Below are positions 35,226 to 47,998 of a stretch of 64,000 nucleotides of DNA, one piece after another; positions within the stretch are counted from its first letter, which is position 1, and each line of letters begins with the position of its first letter. The notes below the pieces were generated by a model, which did no database searches, was not told where the DNA came from, and saw nothing but the letters and a program-made list of their open reading frames with translations. This DNA comes from Coleophoma eucalyptorum (taxonomy: Eukaryota; Ascomycota; Leotiomycetes; Helotiales; Dermateaceae): assembly GCA_026120035.1 (NCBI GenBank), contig JALRME010000005.1, positions 620,001-684,000 on the forward strand. The letters run 5' to 3'. The translations under genes were made by a program, and so were the position numbers.

Positions 35226-35982
35226 CTACTTCTTGACGGTGGTGACCTTCTTGGTGGGTTTTCCGTCGGTACCTTTAATCTTCTTGGTTCCTGCAGCCTG
35301 TTTCTAGTGTGTTAATGACGGAGCTATGCTAGGGTATGTGCATTCGCATGGAGCTCTATCATGTGAAACGGGTATTGACGCGCTCTTTAGATAACATGGG
35401 ATTTGAAACACTACGATCAAGCTGACAGTAATTCCAGAGACATTTAAGAGATATGAAGAGTTAGCAGTCAAAAAGTGAATAGATCACTCGATCTAGCTTT
35501 AAATTGCTCATGGCTGTCTGATGATGCAATATAAGATAATACTTGGGAGTAGCCAAGTAAACTCACCTTCTTTTCTGGGTTACCAGTAACTGCACCTTCG
35601 ATCTTTTTGACGACTCCCTTGGCCTGTAGGAATTGTTAGAATCATCTTAGCCATAGGAATGCAAGAGGGAGGCAAGCATACCTTGGTTGTGACAGAGGGC
35701 TTCTTCGCTGGCGCCGCTTTCTTTGTGACTCCGATAGGCTTGGCTGCTTTCGTTGCCGGAGCCTTCTTGGGTCCTCTCTTTGCTCCGGTATTCGCTGTGG
35801 CGCGCTTCTTGGCTGTGGTGATCGCAGGCTCACTCACCGTAGGGAAGATCCTAGGTTTGCTGTTTCCTACGTTGAGGTTCAGCTGAGTTCGCTCATTACG
35901 CGCCAGCGATATTAAACCACTGCTGCCCAACAACGCTAAACAATAGTATGTACGCACCAGTCGAAGAACGTGTACCGGCCAT
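35226..35982 (-). CDS. Small Lys/Ala-rich basic protein
   Basis: Four exons (35982-35958, 35866-35682, 35623-35567, 35297-35226) encode 112 residues; all junctions are in phase. The first coding exon is only 25 nt (MAGTRSST plus one base). The protein has an N-terminal SKPRIFPTVSEPAI and then a run of Lys/Ala/Pro/Thr (TAKKRATANTGAKRGPKKAP; KAAPAKKPSVTTKAKG). The tail has short related units: KKIEGAVTGNPEKK and TKKIKGTDGKPTKK. The composition resembles the tail of linker histone H1 or other nucleic-acid-binding basic proteins, but no globular winged helix is present. Probably nuclear. Function unknown; the clean splice series argues that it is real. Confidence 0.75.
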
Positions 35983-37046
35983 ATTTAACTGCCTGCAAGA
36001 GCATTAGCTTTGTTGAGTAAAGTGGGAAGCTGCAGACTCTTTGGCGCATTTGGAGACAACGCGTTGAGTTGCTTGCGACCGAGACTTCGCAGAAACTTAC
36101 AGATGGACTCTTGGTGGGAATTCTCGGGTTATATAGGTAGCTTGGTCGCGTGAGTTTATAGAGCGTATGATGGAATTTTTGGGCCGATTTCGAAATGGTT
36201 GATGTGATGGATGGCTGAGGGAAGTGCTTGTTGATAAAGAAGGGAAGATAGCTGCGAGGTGAGGTTGGACGCGCTAGTAGGAAATCAGGCCCAGGTCAGA
36301 ACGACCTGGAGGCAGCTTGTTTTGATTCGAATTTCTCTTGGGGCCTTTTTTACTAGAGTACAGAGAACTTATATCTGGGTTCTGTTTTATTTTGGCTTTA
36401 CAGTCTTTGTCTAACAAATCTCACTGATCTTGCATGTATGTATCTGTTGCACCTAGCGGTCCGACCCCTCTTTACACCAATTTGTTTGTTTACAATCAGA
36501 AACACCAACAAATATTAATATTTTCAAAGGGTCCATGGGCTGAACTTTCTGCATGTTTTTATTTGTGATAATATGTACACACCTGTGTTCTATGGCATAT
36601 ATCTTGATTGAAATGAAAGAATTGTCTAAGTTTGTCTCGCTGCCAGATACAGATTTAATAATCAGCTAGCCACCAAGTCCATATTCCATCTATGGGATAA
36701 GACATACTGCATGCCTCATATTCTTGCATCGGCGTGTAATAGATGGATTTTTCAGGAATTTAAAAATTATCGTAGATTGTGATATGGATAAGACGGGTGC
36801 CTGATAAAGGATGGATTATAGCGCAACAGCGGGGATCTTATTCTGTAAGCGCTTTTGTAAGCGGTTGCAGCTCATTTTTGGTTCATTTTCGGGCACAGCT
36901 AGTACCCAAAAACAATATCACTAGTATGTAATAAATCCTATTGAAATTGATTCTATTGAAGGCCCACAAAGGCAGACTCCAAGATATATACAAGAGCTCC
37001 ATTCGACCGCGTTCGATGCCGTTATAAGAGAGTGGCTTTTACATAT
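35983..37046. other. Intergenic, basic protein promoter and carrier 3' flank
   Basis: About 1.06 kb, strongly AT-rich. I see no supported gene or notable repeat, only scattered A/T runs. Confidence 0.5.
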
Positions 37047-38234
37047 CTAAACAAGTGACTTCTCATCTCTCATTTTTCGGAAAAAATCCATAACTCCAGT
37101 GAAAACAACCAGCAAGATACCTCCACCTGGGCCAAGTCTTAGCACTTTGGGCAAGAAACCCTTGTAAAGGGCTCCGAAACCTTCTTCCTTCATCACTGTT
37201 CCTACGGCAGGCCATGCCCAGTTGTACTTGGGTACAGATCCTGCAACCTTAGGACTATTTTGAATGCGTGACTTGACAACATCCATAGGTGTGTTGATGA
37301 TAGTACCGATTGTTCCACCAGTGGCACCTGAGAGTAGATCGTATCCCATTTGCGAGGTTTTGTTCTCGGCCTTTGGAAGCAAAGCGCGGACTTGGAAAAT
37401 GCAGCCAAAGTAACCAGCATTCCACAGAATATGTCTCCACATAGTACTTTCAAGACCGTTGTAGAGAGCAAGAGGTCCCTCAGCCTTGACAGTCTTCACG
37501 ACGCAATCAACCATTCCAGTGTATTTTCCAGCGGAAGCGCGATCCTGCAGACGAATCTTGATCAATTCGAAAGGGACAACGACAAATGCCTCGGTGGCTC
37601 CAGCAGTAGCTCCAGTAAGAATGGAAAGAGACTGATTCATCTTAGCCATACCGAACAAGTCACGGTAGAACTTTCCCCACGCATCGTTTGCAGCAAACTT
37701 GGTGGCTCTCTTTGGAGCTTCCATCAAGATTGGTGCTTCAATGCCTCGGTACAGCCGTGAGAATCTACCACAAGATCAGTATTCCGGGACCATAGTCATC
37801 AGCAATATCACATACCCCTCATTCTTGATGATCTTGCGAAAGCAATCGACCATGCCATTGTAGTGATCCGCCCCGGATCCTGTTCCTGTCTGCAATTGAC
37901 TGCCGGCGTGTTATTTTGAAATCGTCTTTATAAGATGGATTAAAGTCTTAGACTTACACTCTAGTCTTCACGACATCTAGAGGATACCTGCGAAAAGTCT
38001 GGTAAGTAGAGGTAGTAGAAATCGTACGATGAAGACTTACATGACCAAGATCTATGTTGAACAGTCCGGTTAGTACGCTCCAAGAACGGTAACTCTAAAT
38101 GCGTACCTCGGAGACACCAGCCACAGCACCTGAAGTTCGAGTGAGTCTATTGCATAAGGAAGATGTTGGAGGCTAGGAAGGGACCTACCTGCTGCGAACT
38201 GGTAGATGAAGGGGAGGGGGGCATCTTGAGACAT
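37047..38234 (-). CDS. odc1: Mitochondrial 2-oxodicarboxylate carrier (Odc1/Odc2 type)
   Basis: Inner-membrane SLC25 carrier that exchanges 2-oxoadipate and 2-oxoglutarate, linking lysine metabolism to the TCA cycle. Six exons (38234-38189, 38129-38107, 38051-38041, 37987-37958, 37899-37816, 37764-37047) give 303 residues with consistent phases. The three carrier signatures are visible: PLDVVKTR, then PFELIKIR, then PMDVVKSR, each at the end of an odd-numbered helix. The N-terminus QDAPLPFIYQFAAGAVAGVS and GIEAPILMEAPKRATKFAAN are typical of the oxodicarboxylate subgroup. Three consecutive coding exons of 23, 11 and 30 nt are unusual. Specificity is inferred from similarity; other dicarboxylate carriers are less likely. 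Confidence 0.92.
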
Positions 38235-38625
38235 GATGACTGCGGTGTCCTGGTCAGGGTATTAGCAATTGAAGCAGCTAGATCTATGTCTGGATGCTGC
38301 GACAACAGGTGTGTAAAATCACGTACCTGAAGTTTTGAGGCTAAGGTGGGATGTCGCGAGAGAGAGCTTTATCAAATCACTTCCATCTCGAATTCGATAA
38401 GTCTTAGCCGAAACCCGGGGCCATTGACCTAGCCTAGCACGCCTAGAAAATAGCGGGTGTGGATGTAATAGAAATCACGTCGCCAAAATCGCGTCGCGTC
38501 GCGTCTCCATTTTCGACAGAGGAACGTCGCCGTGGAAGAGGCAACAATAAAGACAACATTACTACGCTTGCAACAACCTTACCACTGCCACGAGTCGTGT
38601 ACAATGAGCAGCCCAGCGCCTAAGA
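38235..38625. other. Divergent promoter, oxodicarboxylate carrier and dna2
   Basis: About 390 bp shared by the two divergently transcribed genes. It contains the GCGTC repeat described separately, and an ATG (38603) with a short reading frame ahead of the dna2 start. Confidence 0.6.
38489..38506. promoter_or_regulatory. Tandem GCGTC repeat, MCB-like cell-cycle elements
   Basis: Three tandem GCGTC units, which read GACGCGAC repeatedly on the minus strand, lie about 120-140 bp upstream of the dna2 start. They overlap the MCB core (ACGCG) bound by MBF, which drives G1/S genes, including DNA replication genes, in yeasts. The fit to DNA2 is good; binding is inference. Confidence 0.5.
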
Positions 38626-41600
38626 ATGCCGTTACAAAAGTCTTTCTCTGATCAGAACCACTCTAAATCCAAAGTATGTATGGCTCAGTGGATTGTGTCA
38701 AAGCTGTATCTGACGGACTATAGCAACGACAATGGCAGAGGAATAAGAGTTATCAAGGTCCTGCACCGCATGCAGCCTCAAAACCGTTACAAGAAAAACC
38801 ATCGGTCCCGATTTCTACGAATACGAAGAATAAACTTAATGCTTTCCAATTCAGCGAGCAGCAAGCCAAAAATGGATCTGAAGCAAAGCAAGAAGTGACC
38901 AGTCTTGTCTCGAGCCCTGAGAAGGAAAATGATTCCCTGCTGGAAAGTCCGAGGCAAAGGAATGCTAGAACAGGCCAGGAACAAGACGTAAACAGTAGAC
39001 TTGGAACAGCCACTTGGGCGAATAAAGAGGTCCCAACAACACCAGCAGGACGACTAGCACTGCCAGATTTAATTAGTATGGGAGATGTTCGTCGTGCAGT
39101 ACAGGATATTTCTCCGGATGATCGCATAATGTGGGATTGTAACAAAGATATTCCGAGTTCTGCGTCCTCCATTGGCGGTATACGCAGAGCAAAGAAGAGG
39201 GCTCGAAGTTCTTCGCCCACTTCCTCACCAGCACATACCTCCGGCCATATTCATGCAAAAGGAGACAGCTTGACTAACCAGCAGATGGATCCAGGTTGCG
39301 AGCTGTGGGGACGTTATTCTCTGACAACGTCGAACAATCCTACTCCTCAAGGCACCACAATTTCATCACTAGCGCATATCATGCACACCTCATCACCACA
39401 GCCCTTGAAAGATGGCACAACCCCGCGTCTCGGAACTGGCTTCAGGAGAGCAAATAGTTGCGGTACTGCGTTTCCAAAAAGAAGGCGAGTGGGTGGGAGT
39501 AACGGCGAGGCAAGCAACCTATTCTCTGAGTTCGCGGATATTGGGCCGTCAAAACTCTCGGTTCTGATCGAGAAAGTCCAAGAGGGCTTGACACGAGCAG
39601 ATCAGCCGAAGTGTGATAGCGAACAGTCAAGCTCATCACCAGTGCAGACTAGTATTCAGTCAGTGAGGAGTGAAGGTAGCTCACCTATTCGAAGAAAGAC
39701 TGACACCGAACGACTGATCACCTGCGACTTTGATATTGATGCTGTTCCAAAAATCATTAGAGCAGATTGTCCACTTATGCCAGAGAAATCTGATGGGCAT
39801 GATGACTCGTCCGATTACGGGGATTTTGATGACGAATTTGGTGATGAGCTTCTAGACGCTGTTGGCTTAAAAACGACTGAATCCAAAAATGTCAATTTAG
39901 CTCCTCCGAAAGCTCACGAAGATCCCCCGCATAAGTCTTGGCTAGAATCTGTGTCATCATCAGTATCACTTCCAATCAAGTCAGAAGATCGATCGAAGTC
40001 TAGTAATAACCTGGATGGCGATGATGAATTTGGCGAGATGGGTGATGATCTTTTAGCTGCAGCAGATTTTGAGCATGTTATGTCTCAATACGACGCCCAA
40101 GCTTCTCCTGAGATGAAGAGGTCTGAAAATCAATATCAAAAGAGTAAATGTGTCGACTCAGAGACTCAATCCGACGATGAATTTGGCAATGATTTTGACG
40201 AGGTTGATTTGGCTGCTGTCGAAGCAGCAGCGACACAGTCTGCACAGCAGACCAGTCGTGGACTTCTTTCTGTACGTACGCGTCATGCATAGCCAATAAA
40301 TACAGTCTTCATCTTGCTAAGCAATGCCTAGTCAGCTCCAAAACAAGCGATTCAAAGATATTTAGTTAAAACTGTCCTCGATAACGAGTATATATGTCCC
40401 AACGGACGGCAGTCTGCAGAGAAGGTGAGCCTTAATTGTTTTGATACGGCATAGCACGACTAATATACCTAAGATTCTACTTTTAGAGGTAGAGAACTCA
40501 AAGTCATTGAGGACAGTACATTTGCGTGGGACGTGGTTTGATACTCCTGTAACAAAGGAAGCCTTCGTGCATATAATAGGGAATTTCGAAGAAGATGGAC
40601 GATGCATCATCGACGATGACCGCAACATATTGATCCTGCATCCCGACCACCTTGTATCAGCAACAGTTGTCGCAGACTCTTTTGGCTGTACCCGTCGTGC
40701 AGTTCTACAAGATCGAGTCAAGGCGACCAGTGACTCCAGTCCTCCTTTAGTATACGGCACGATCTTGCATGAGATATTTCAGGCTGCTATGCTGGCTAAC
40801 CGATGGGATGCTCAATGGTTAACCGAGCTCATTTCTACTGTCGCTCAAAAGCACCTCGAAGAGTTATATACTATATCAATACAGGTGCCGCATGCTATCC
40901 AGTATCTGCAGAGCAAGATGCCTGAGCTCCAGTCGTGGGCTGAAGTTTTCATTTCATCACAGCCAAAGGTTTGTGCCTGAAATACCATGGCCTTGAAATA
41001 TACTGATTTGTATACAGCCTCAAGCGATTGTAAAAGCTGGCAATGGAGCAACAGCAGTGATGTGCATCAGCAAACTCTTAGATGTCGAGGAACATATTTG
41101 GTCACCAATGTATGGCCTTAAAGGAAATATTGATGCGACAGTGCAGGTAACAATGCACGACGACAAAGGGCAGCGCACCTTGACTGTCCCCTTTGAAGTC
41201 AAAACCGGGAAAAATCCCAGCGCAGCTCATCGAGCACAAACGGCACTATACAATCTGCTCATGTCAGACCGGTATGATATCGAGATTGCTTATGGAATTC
41301 TATACTATATGGAAACTTCGGAAACAATTCGAATACCGGCCATTCGCCACGAGTTGCGGCATATGATTATGCAACGGAATGAGCTTGCATGCTTCGTACG
41401 CGAGCGGCATACTCAGTTGCCACCTATGTTGAAAAAGGAGAACCTCTGTGGCCGGTGCTATGCTAAAGTCCCGTGCTTCATCTACCACAAGCTTGCTGAT
41501 GACGGCAATGGTGAGACTAGTGGTATGAGGGGGAAGTTTGACGAGGTTGTCAAGCATCTCACTCCTCGCCACAAGGAATTTTTCCTCAAATGGGATAATC

Positions 41601-43792
41601 TTCTTACTAAGGAGGAGAAAGAAAGTTTGAAGTTTCGAAGGGAGCTATGGACAATGCTGAGCACTGAACGAGAAAAACTCGGCAGATGTTTTGCAAATGT
41701 CACAATTGAGGAGGGATCTGCCTCCGAGGACAAGAACAGTCCGAAGATCAATCACTACCAGTATACATTGATTAAGGAATCACATCCAGTTGGGTTCTCG
41801 TTTCTTGAATCACAGATTATCGTTGGCGAACCTATCGTCATATCAGATGAAAAGGGCCATTTTGCCTTAGCCAATGGCTATGTCACTAAAGTACGTAAAG
41901 AGCGTATTACAGTTGCTGTAGACAGACGACTTCACAACGCACGTATCCGTCGTCTTGGGTTCGATGAAAAAGACAACCAGGTGTTCGCAAGCATCATGGA
42001 GGTAACCCCTGAAGACCCAACTGCCGAGCAATCAAGTGGAAGACTTATTGAGGAGCCAGTACTGTACAGACTTGACAAGGATGAGTTCAGCAATGGAATG
42101 GCGACAGTCCGCAATAACCTTATACAGGTCATGGCCGACGGCCCTTTCGGATCTCGTGAGATCAGAAGCTTGGTTGTGGATATGATCGAGCCTCGATTCA
42201 AGCCGCAGCCTACCGCCTACGTCCTCAAGGACCGAGCCAGTATCAATATTGATCAGAGAAAAGCTATACAAAAGGTTATGAGCGCACAAGACTATGCTCT
42301 GGTGCTAGGAATGCCCGGGACAGGGAAGACAACAACAATCGCTCACATTATACGGGCTTTGGTATCACAGGGCAAGAGTGTCCTGCTGACTTCCTATACG
42401 CACTCGGCCGTTGACAACATTCTACTGAAGTTGAAAGAAGACGAGATTCGTATCTTACGTTTAGGGGCTTCTGCGAAGGTCCACCCTGACGTGCAAAAGT
42501 TCGTAGAGCTTGCTGTGACGCCTAAAGACTCCTTCGATGAGATTCGAAGCGCCTGGCATGATTCGCCAGTGGTTGCAACTACTTGCCTTAGCATTAACCA
42601 CCCTCTCTTCAACGAGCGCACCTTCGATTATTGCATTGTTGATGAAGCCTCCCAAATCACCTTACCTGTATGTCTCGGACCTATTCGGATGGCTAGAACC
42701 TTCATTCTCGTTGGAGATCACAACCAACTACCTCCTCTTGTTCAAAATGAAGAGGCTCGTGCTGGTGGTCTAGATATCAGTCTTTTCAAGCTTCTTTCAG
42801 ACTCTCATCCATCATCTGTTGTTTATCTAGAGCACCAGTATCGCATGTGCGAAGATGTAATGGCGCTCAGCAACAACTTAATCTACAATGGAAGACTTAA
42901 ATGTGGCAGCGAGGAAGTTGCTAACAGTCGCCTTGTTGTACCAGATATGGATGGATTAAAAAATCACCACCATACAGTTGCAACACTCTCCCGTACTCAG
43001 AAGACAATCTGCGTTGGTCCTATCCCTACAAGATGTTGGATCAGAGATCTCTTAGATCCCAACACTAAAGTATCATTCATAAACACGGACACTCTTCTTC
43101 CAGAAGCCCGGGAACAAGCCAAAGGAAACCGAATAGTCAATCCTACTGAAGCAGCAATTTGCGTACAGCTTGTGAAAAGTCTTCTTAGTGTTGGTGTTCC
43201 TGCAGCGACTATTGGGGTCATGACACACTATCGCTCCCAGCTAGCACTTCTGAAGGATGGCCTACGCCGGCATAGTGATGTGGAAATGCACACAGCCGAC
43301 CGCTTCCAGGGACGAGATAAGGAGATTATCATTCTAAGTCTAGTAAGAAGCAACGAGGCCAAATCGATAGGCGAGCTACTCAAAGACTGGAGGAGAATCA
43401 ACGTGGCTTTCACTAGAGCAAAGACAAAGCTGTTGGTTATTGGCAGTAGGGAAACCTTGAAAGGGAACGAAGGAAATGAAGAGATGGTTTCCAAGTTTGT
43501 GCAGTTGATGGAAGAGAAACAGTGGATATACGACTTGCCAAAAAGCGCCCTAGATGATCATTTCTTCGATGACACCGCTACACAAGTGACAGCTAGCATA
43601 ATGAGCAGGCCTTCAGGCACACAATGGAAACCAATCCACATGGAAATCGAGAAAGAGAATCCTACCGTAGCATTGAATGAGAAGAGAGGCAAGAAGCAAC
43701 ACCAGCCCAAGAGACTGCAAGCAGGCGAAAAAGCCATTCTACAGGGGAGACCTGTTCTAGGAAATATTTTTGCGGAAGTAACCGGGAACTGA
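38626..43792 (+). CDS. dna2: DNA replication nuclease-helicase Dna2
   Basis: Processes Okazaki flaps and resects DNA ends. Five exons (38626-38673, 38724-40271, 40332-40424, 40474-40968, 41018-43792), all in phase 0, give 1,652 residues. The first 530 or so residues are disordered with acidic DDEFG repeats. The nuclease domain has GNIDATVQV (Asp about 767) and PFEVKTGK (Glu about 788, Lys about 790). Its four iron-sulfur Cys are visible: one in FGCTRRAVL (about 635) and three in CGRCYAKVPC. The helicase (SF1, about 1150 on) has Walker A GMPGTGKTTT, YTHSAVDNIL, DEASQITLP, VGDHNQLPPL, LEHQYRM, TADRFQGRDKEIIILSLVRS and NVAFTRAK. The start at 38626 plus a 50-nt intron is needed to stay in frame. 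Confidence 0.95.
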
Positions 43793-44026
43793 CGAGATTT
43801 GCGATGGTCTTATAGCAATACTTGGATATGCATGGTCGGCGTTTTCTGGAATAGAGTCACAGGCATCCTTGGATCTGGTGAGGGATGCAACTTGGAGTTT
43901 TCTTTTCTGGCAAGAATTTATGAATGAATTGATTATGTTACATGAAATAAAATATGTATTAATGGCGATCTAATGATCCGTGAGACTCTTACATGTTGGC
44001 GACCAAAGTCATCGAAAGCAGCCTCA
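43793..44026. other. Short gap between convergent dna2 and bre4-like genes
   Basis: About 230 bp, presumably both 3' UTRs; no gene. Confidence 0.6.
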
Positions 44027-47000
44027 TTAATCAGGACCAAAGCCTTGCTCGCCCACTATCTCCTTTGTATATTTCTGCAGCTGTTCAAGCTGTTGCACGC
44101 ATCCCGTGAGACTCTGACTGTAGGAGTAACTATATATCTGTGACCACTTCCGAGCGTCTACACCTGCCGTAGCTCTTGAGTTTCCATTGGTTGTGGGTTG
44201 TTGTACTTCTAGTTCAGCCATGTGGTCTAGCAAACGTTTTCTGGCTGCAGCTGCGCTGGGTAGATATCGCTGTTTATATATCAGTATTGTTACTATAACC
44301 AGGCATCAAAATTTGTGAACTCACTGGTACTTTGCAGTTCCCCCTCAATGCGCCAGCTAATACGTACAGATTCATCAATACAGTGGCAACGGTGTCTCGC
44401 CGATAAGCAAGCAGGCTCTCTGCAGCCTGGTCGTTGTCTGTCATGTAGTGCGGATGGAAGAATATCGCGGCTTGGCGCACGCTGACGAGGTATTCAAAGA
44501 AGCGCTCACAGCCATCGATTAATGCCGAATAGGGTAAAGGGTTAAAAGGCCCTCGGAGACGGATCTCGTGCCTCGTAAGTGCCAGAAGCTGTCTTATGCG
44601 CACGAATCCTTCTCGGAGTCGACCTTCGAGCATTTCTAGTGTGGTGCTATTAGTAAAGGTAGTCTTTAGGGCCATATAATTTTTTAGGTGTTTTGAACAA
44701 GTGCATATATGAGATAACTGTCACGCCCACTTTCCTAAAATTTGGGGTTGAAGATGCATACCTGATCTCTCAATGTCCTGCTTGTTTGGTGGTTCTCCTT
44801 CCTCGTAGTAAACATACTTTGCTACAACACCTAAACCAGAGTTAGCAAATAGGTGCTCCAAAGTTGCATTTAGTTTCTTGCCTCGATAAATAATGCTGGA
44901 GTAGATCATCGTTGCAGATAGTGCTTTACGAAGTTCGTGCCTTGCAACAAACGGCCAAAGTATCCAATTCATAATTACGGCAGATACAACACCAACAAGG
45001 ATTGCAACACCTCGAGTCCAAGCAATTTTTTCGATAGATGGCTGGCCATTTAAGTTGTAAGCGTCTAATGACACCACCACAAAAGAAATGCATCCTACAA
45101 TCCCTGAGCGTGGGTGAGAGCTCTGCGTAAACCTGTAGAGCATCGGTAGCATGAAGATAGATGCCATAACGGCCATGACGTATGGGTTTCCTGAGCGCGC
45201 TCCATAAGTCAACCCACCCCAAACGGCTCCTAGGATACCACATAATGCACGAGTGACAAGATCTTGAAAGTTACCGCCAACTCTGGTGTACCATTTAGTC
45301 AGTAAGGGTAATAGTTGAACTGTGTAAAGAAACTTCGCTGGGGGTGTTATAAGTGCAAAGGCTCACGCAATCCTCAGTGCTAGAAAATCAAGGTCTAACA
45401 CTTTAGACCAAGTCCTACCCTAATGATTCGATATTATGCGGTGATTGAGTTATATACACGACCGAGGGGTGTACTATTACGCACGGTAATGTGGAAAGAC
45501 GGAGAGAATAAAGTCCCTTTTTAAGGCAATGAAGCTCTCACCAAATAAGGAAGTGACACATACCTTGGATGCATCATTATCCACACCATCACAACAGCCC
45601 ACCAGCTTTCATTCTCATTCCACCAGCCGCTACTGGGGCCTAGCCATGCTGGCACAGCCAAGAGTGATGTTACAATCCCGACTTTGAAGGCGAATCTAGA
45701 CTCAAATCCTTGGAGACGATGTAAGACCATCCAGATTCTGTAACGAAGTCGCCTTTGTCTCGAAACGTGACCACTCCGGTTCATGGCCACATCCTCCTCC
45801 TCTTCGTACTTGCCCATACTTTCCATCCTTATGACATCTTCCCTGGGATCGTTGACCGTAGACGGATCACTGGATTGCCGTGGTAAGGGCTTGTATACAT
45901 TTGCCATACCTTTCATTGTTTTCGCAAGTTGAGACTGGCTACGAAAATAGTAACCAGCTGTGAGACCACCACGATCGTGGCGCACAGTTGCATTTGTTCG
46001 CTGTAACGCTTTAGACAGCGGATAAGAGGGTAAATACGGACGCCATCCTCGACGGCTCTGCTGCATTTCCATGACTTTGACAAGAAGGGCTTCAACAGTA
46101 CTTGCTGCTTGTCTGATGGGATGAACGAAAAGGAATAGCTCTACAACTTCTGGCTGATTGGAATATGACGGCGGGAGTGCCGGGTTCTCTAGCAAGCTAT
46201 CTTCTTCTTCGTCATACTTAATCATGGTCTTGCGTAGTTTTGTCAGTGAGTCAAGGATGTCCGTAGAGACAGATTTTGGTGGTCCAATGTAGACTCTGTA
46301 GCCTGACATGTCCATAAGCACGGCATCACAACGTCGAAGTGCACTTCTCATACAAACGAGCAGTTTCGATGTCGGATCTGCAAGTTTGTCCACAACCAGC
46401 TTTACAGCCCTATCCTCGCTATCTGTACGTGGCATGGCAGGTCGCCCCGTGCTGTCTATGACAACCACAGATTCACGACTGACTAGCTCCGGGTCCACAG
46501 GTGTAGCTGAATCCGATTGAGGCATATCTATTCCGCCCGGATTTGGAATTGAGGTTCTCGGAATAACATCATTCTGCAGTTCAAAGTCGTCTTCCTGGAG
46601 ATTGTCGAATAGCAAGGTTTCCATTTTCAAAGACAAAAGTGACCGAATCACAGCTTGCATAAGATTTCGAAGACTTTCAACGTCCTGTGGAGGAAATCGA
46701 GTGAACGATATATCAAGAACCAAGTCTCTGTACGCCTGGGAAAGGTTGACAAACGTCATCGCTAGTCTTCGGTGGGTGATAAGTTGCTTGGTCTGAGGGA
46801 TTACAAGACCTTCCTGCATGACTCCAAACGCAGAATGTAATGATACTGCTAGAGGGCGAGCGCCTGCATCAGGGAAAACTGTACAGCAGATTATGAGGCA
46901 CAGGGCCTGACCGAATAGCCAAGGAATGCCGAAGTCAAACAGCTTGCTCCATGAAATATCTCGTGACGTATCCGCTAAGCAGGTGTATATGATAGCAATC

Positions 47001-47998
47001 CCGGAGCAAAGTACAAATTGGTACATGCGTATGTAATAAGATCTGAGTGCCGCAATAGCAACCATAAAGAGCAAGAGAAACGTGGCCAGGATGCCACCGT
47101 AGCCTCTTCGGACGACTGAAGTAGAAGTCGATAGCCACATTGCGAAAGCCCCCCATCCTAACCCAGAAGCAGAACCAAGACTCGTGAAGAGAGCCCCCTC
47201 TAGCTGTGCACCAACTGTTCTACCAGGGTGATTGATGATTGTAGAGAGAACGATTATGTAGCTGTATCGACCAAGCCAATTCGAAACCACTGGCACAAGA
47301 CAAAGGATATAGGAGATAAGAAAAGCCAGAAAAGTCTTCGATAGCTTTATGCCTGCCCGGGTGGTCACCACTTGAGAGATCACCGACTTGATATCACGCC
47401 ATTGTTTGGGTAAAAAAGACCTTGGTGATAAAGGGTGACTCTTACGGAACGATTCGGGCAAAGTGAATTCAGCTGCTTTCATGAGGTCCTCAAAATTTGT
47501 CTTTGGTGGTTTGAAGAATGCACCATCAAAAAAGCCATCTCGATGCTCCTCGACGCCATAAGTTTCAAGGTCTAAGTTGAGATCTTGTAAGATGGCCTCA
47601 AGATTTAATTGGCTTATGCTTGTGGCTATACTGTGTCTTGGAGTGCCTGGTGCCGAGCCTGCAGGACTTTTCACTGAGCCACTCAATGATCCTCTTGAGC
47701 GTCGAGGCGTGAAACTTCCCAAATAGATGCTTGAGGTTGAGCCGGGCTGCCTCCCACCGGGCCTTTCGGGGGGTGCAGCCAGACGAATATGTCTCTCTCC
47801 AGTATTGGATCTCCGCAAAAGTCGTCTCCGAGGCTGAGATGCGTCGTTTGGAGTTTTTGAATCCTGAGCCTCCGGTTTTGCAGTCATGGTTGGTGCTGTG
47901 AACGGAAGTTGAGGGTTCAGATCAGGCGTATTGACAGGCTCTGGAATGGAAGCAGATTCCCCAGAGCTCCCACTCTCTTTTGAGCTTGCCATCTCCAC
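44027..47998 (-). CDS. Bre4-like FUSC/DUF2421 membrane protein
   Basis: Large polytopic protein of the fungal Brefeldin-A-sensitivity (DUF2421) and aromatic acid exporter/FUSC group. Four exons (47998-45564, 45282-44762, 44635-44325, 44269-44027) give 1,169 residues. The N-terminal tail is Ser/Arg/Pro-rich. The first membrane cluster includes FLAFLISYILCLVPVVSNWL, SYIIVLSTIINHPGRTVGAQ and LATFLLLFMVAIAAL. A cytoplasmic domain follows. The second cluster includes AVWGGLTYGARSGNPYVMAV and WTRGVAILVGVVSAVIMNWI. The family is linked to drug tolerance or organic-anion export, but the substrate is unknown. The intron 45283-45563 (281 nt) is about five times longer than the neighbours' introns. Two starts 6 nt apart (47998 and 47992) are possible. 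Confidence 0.88.
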
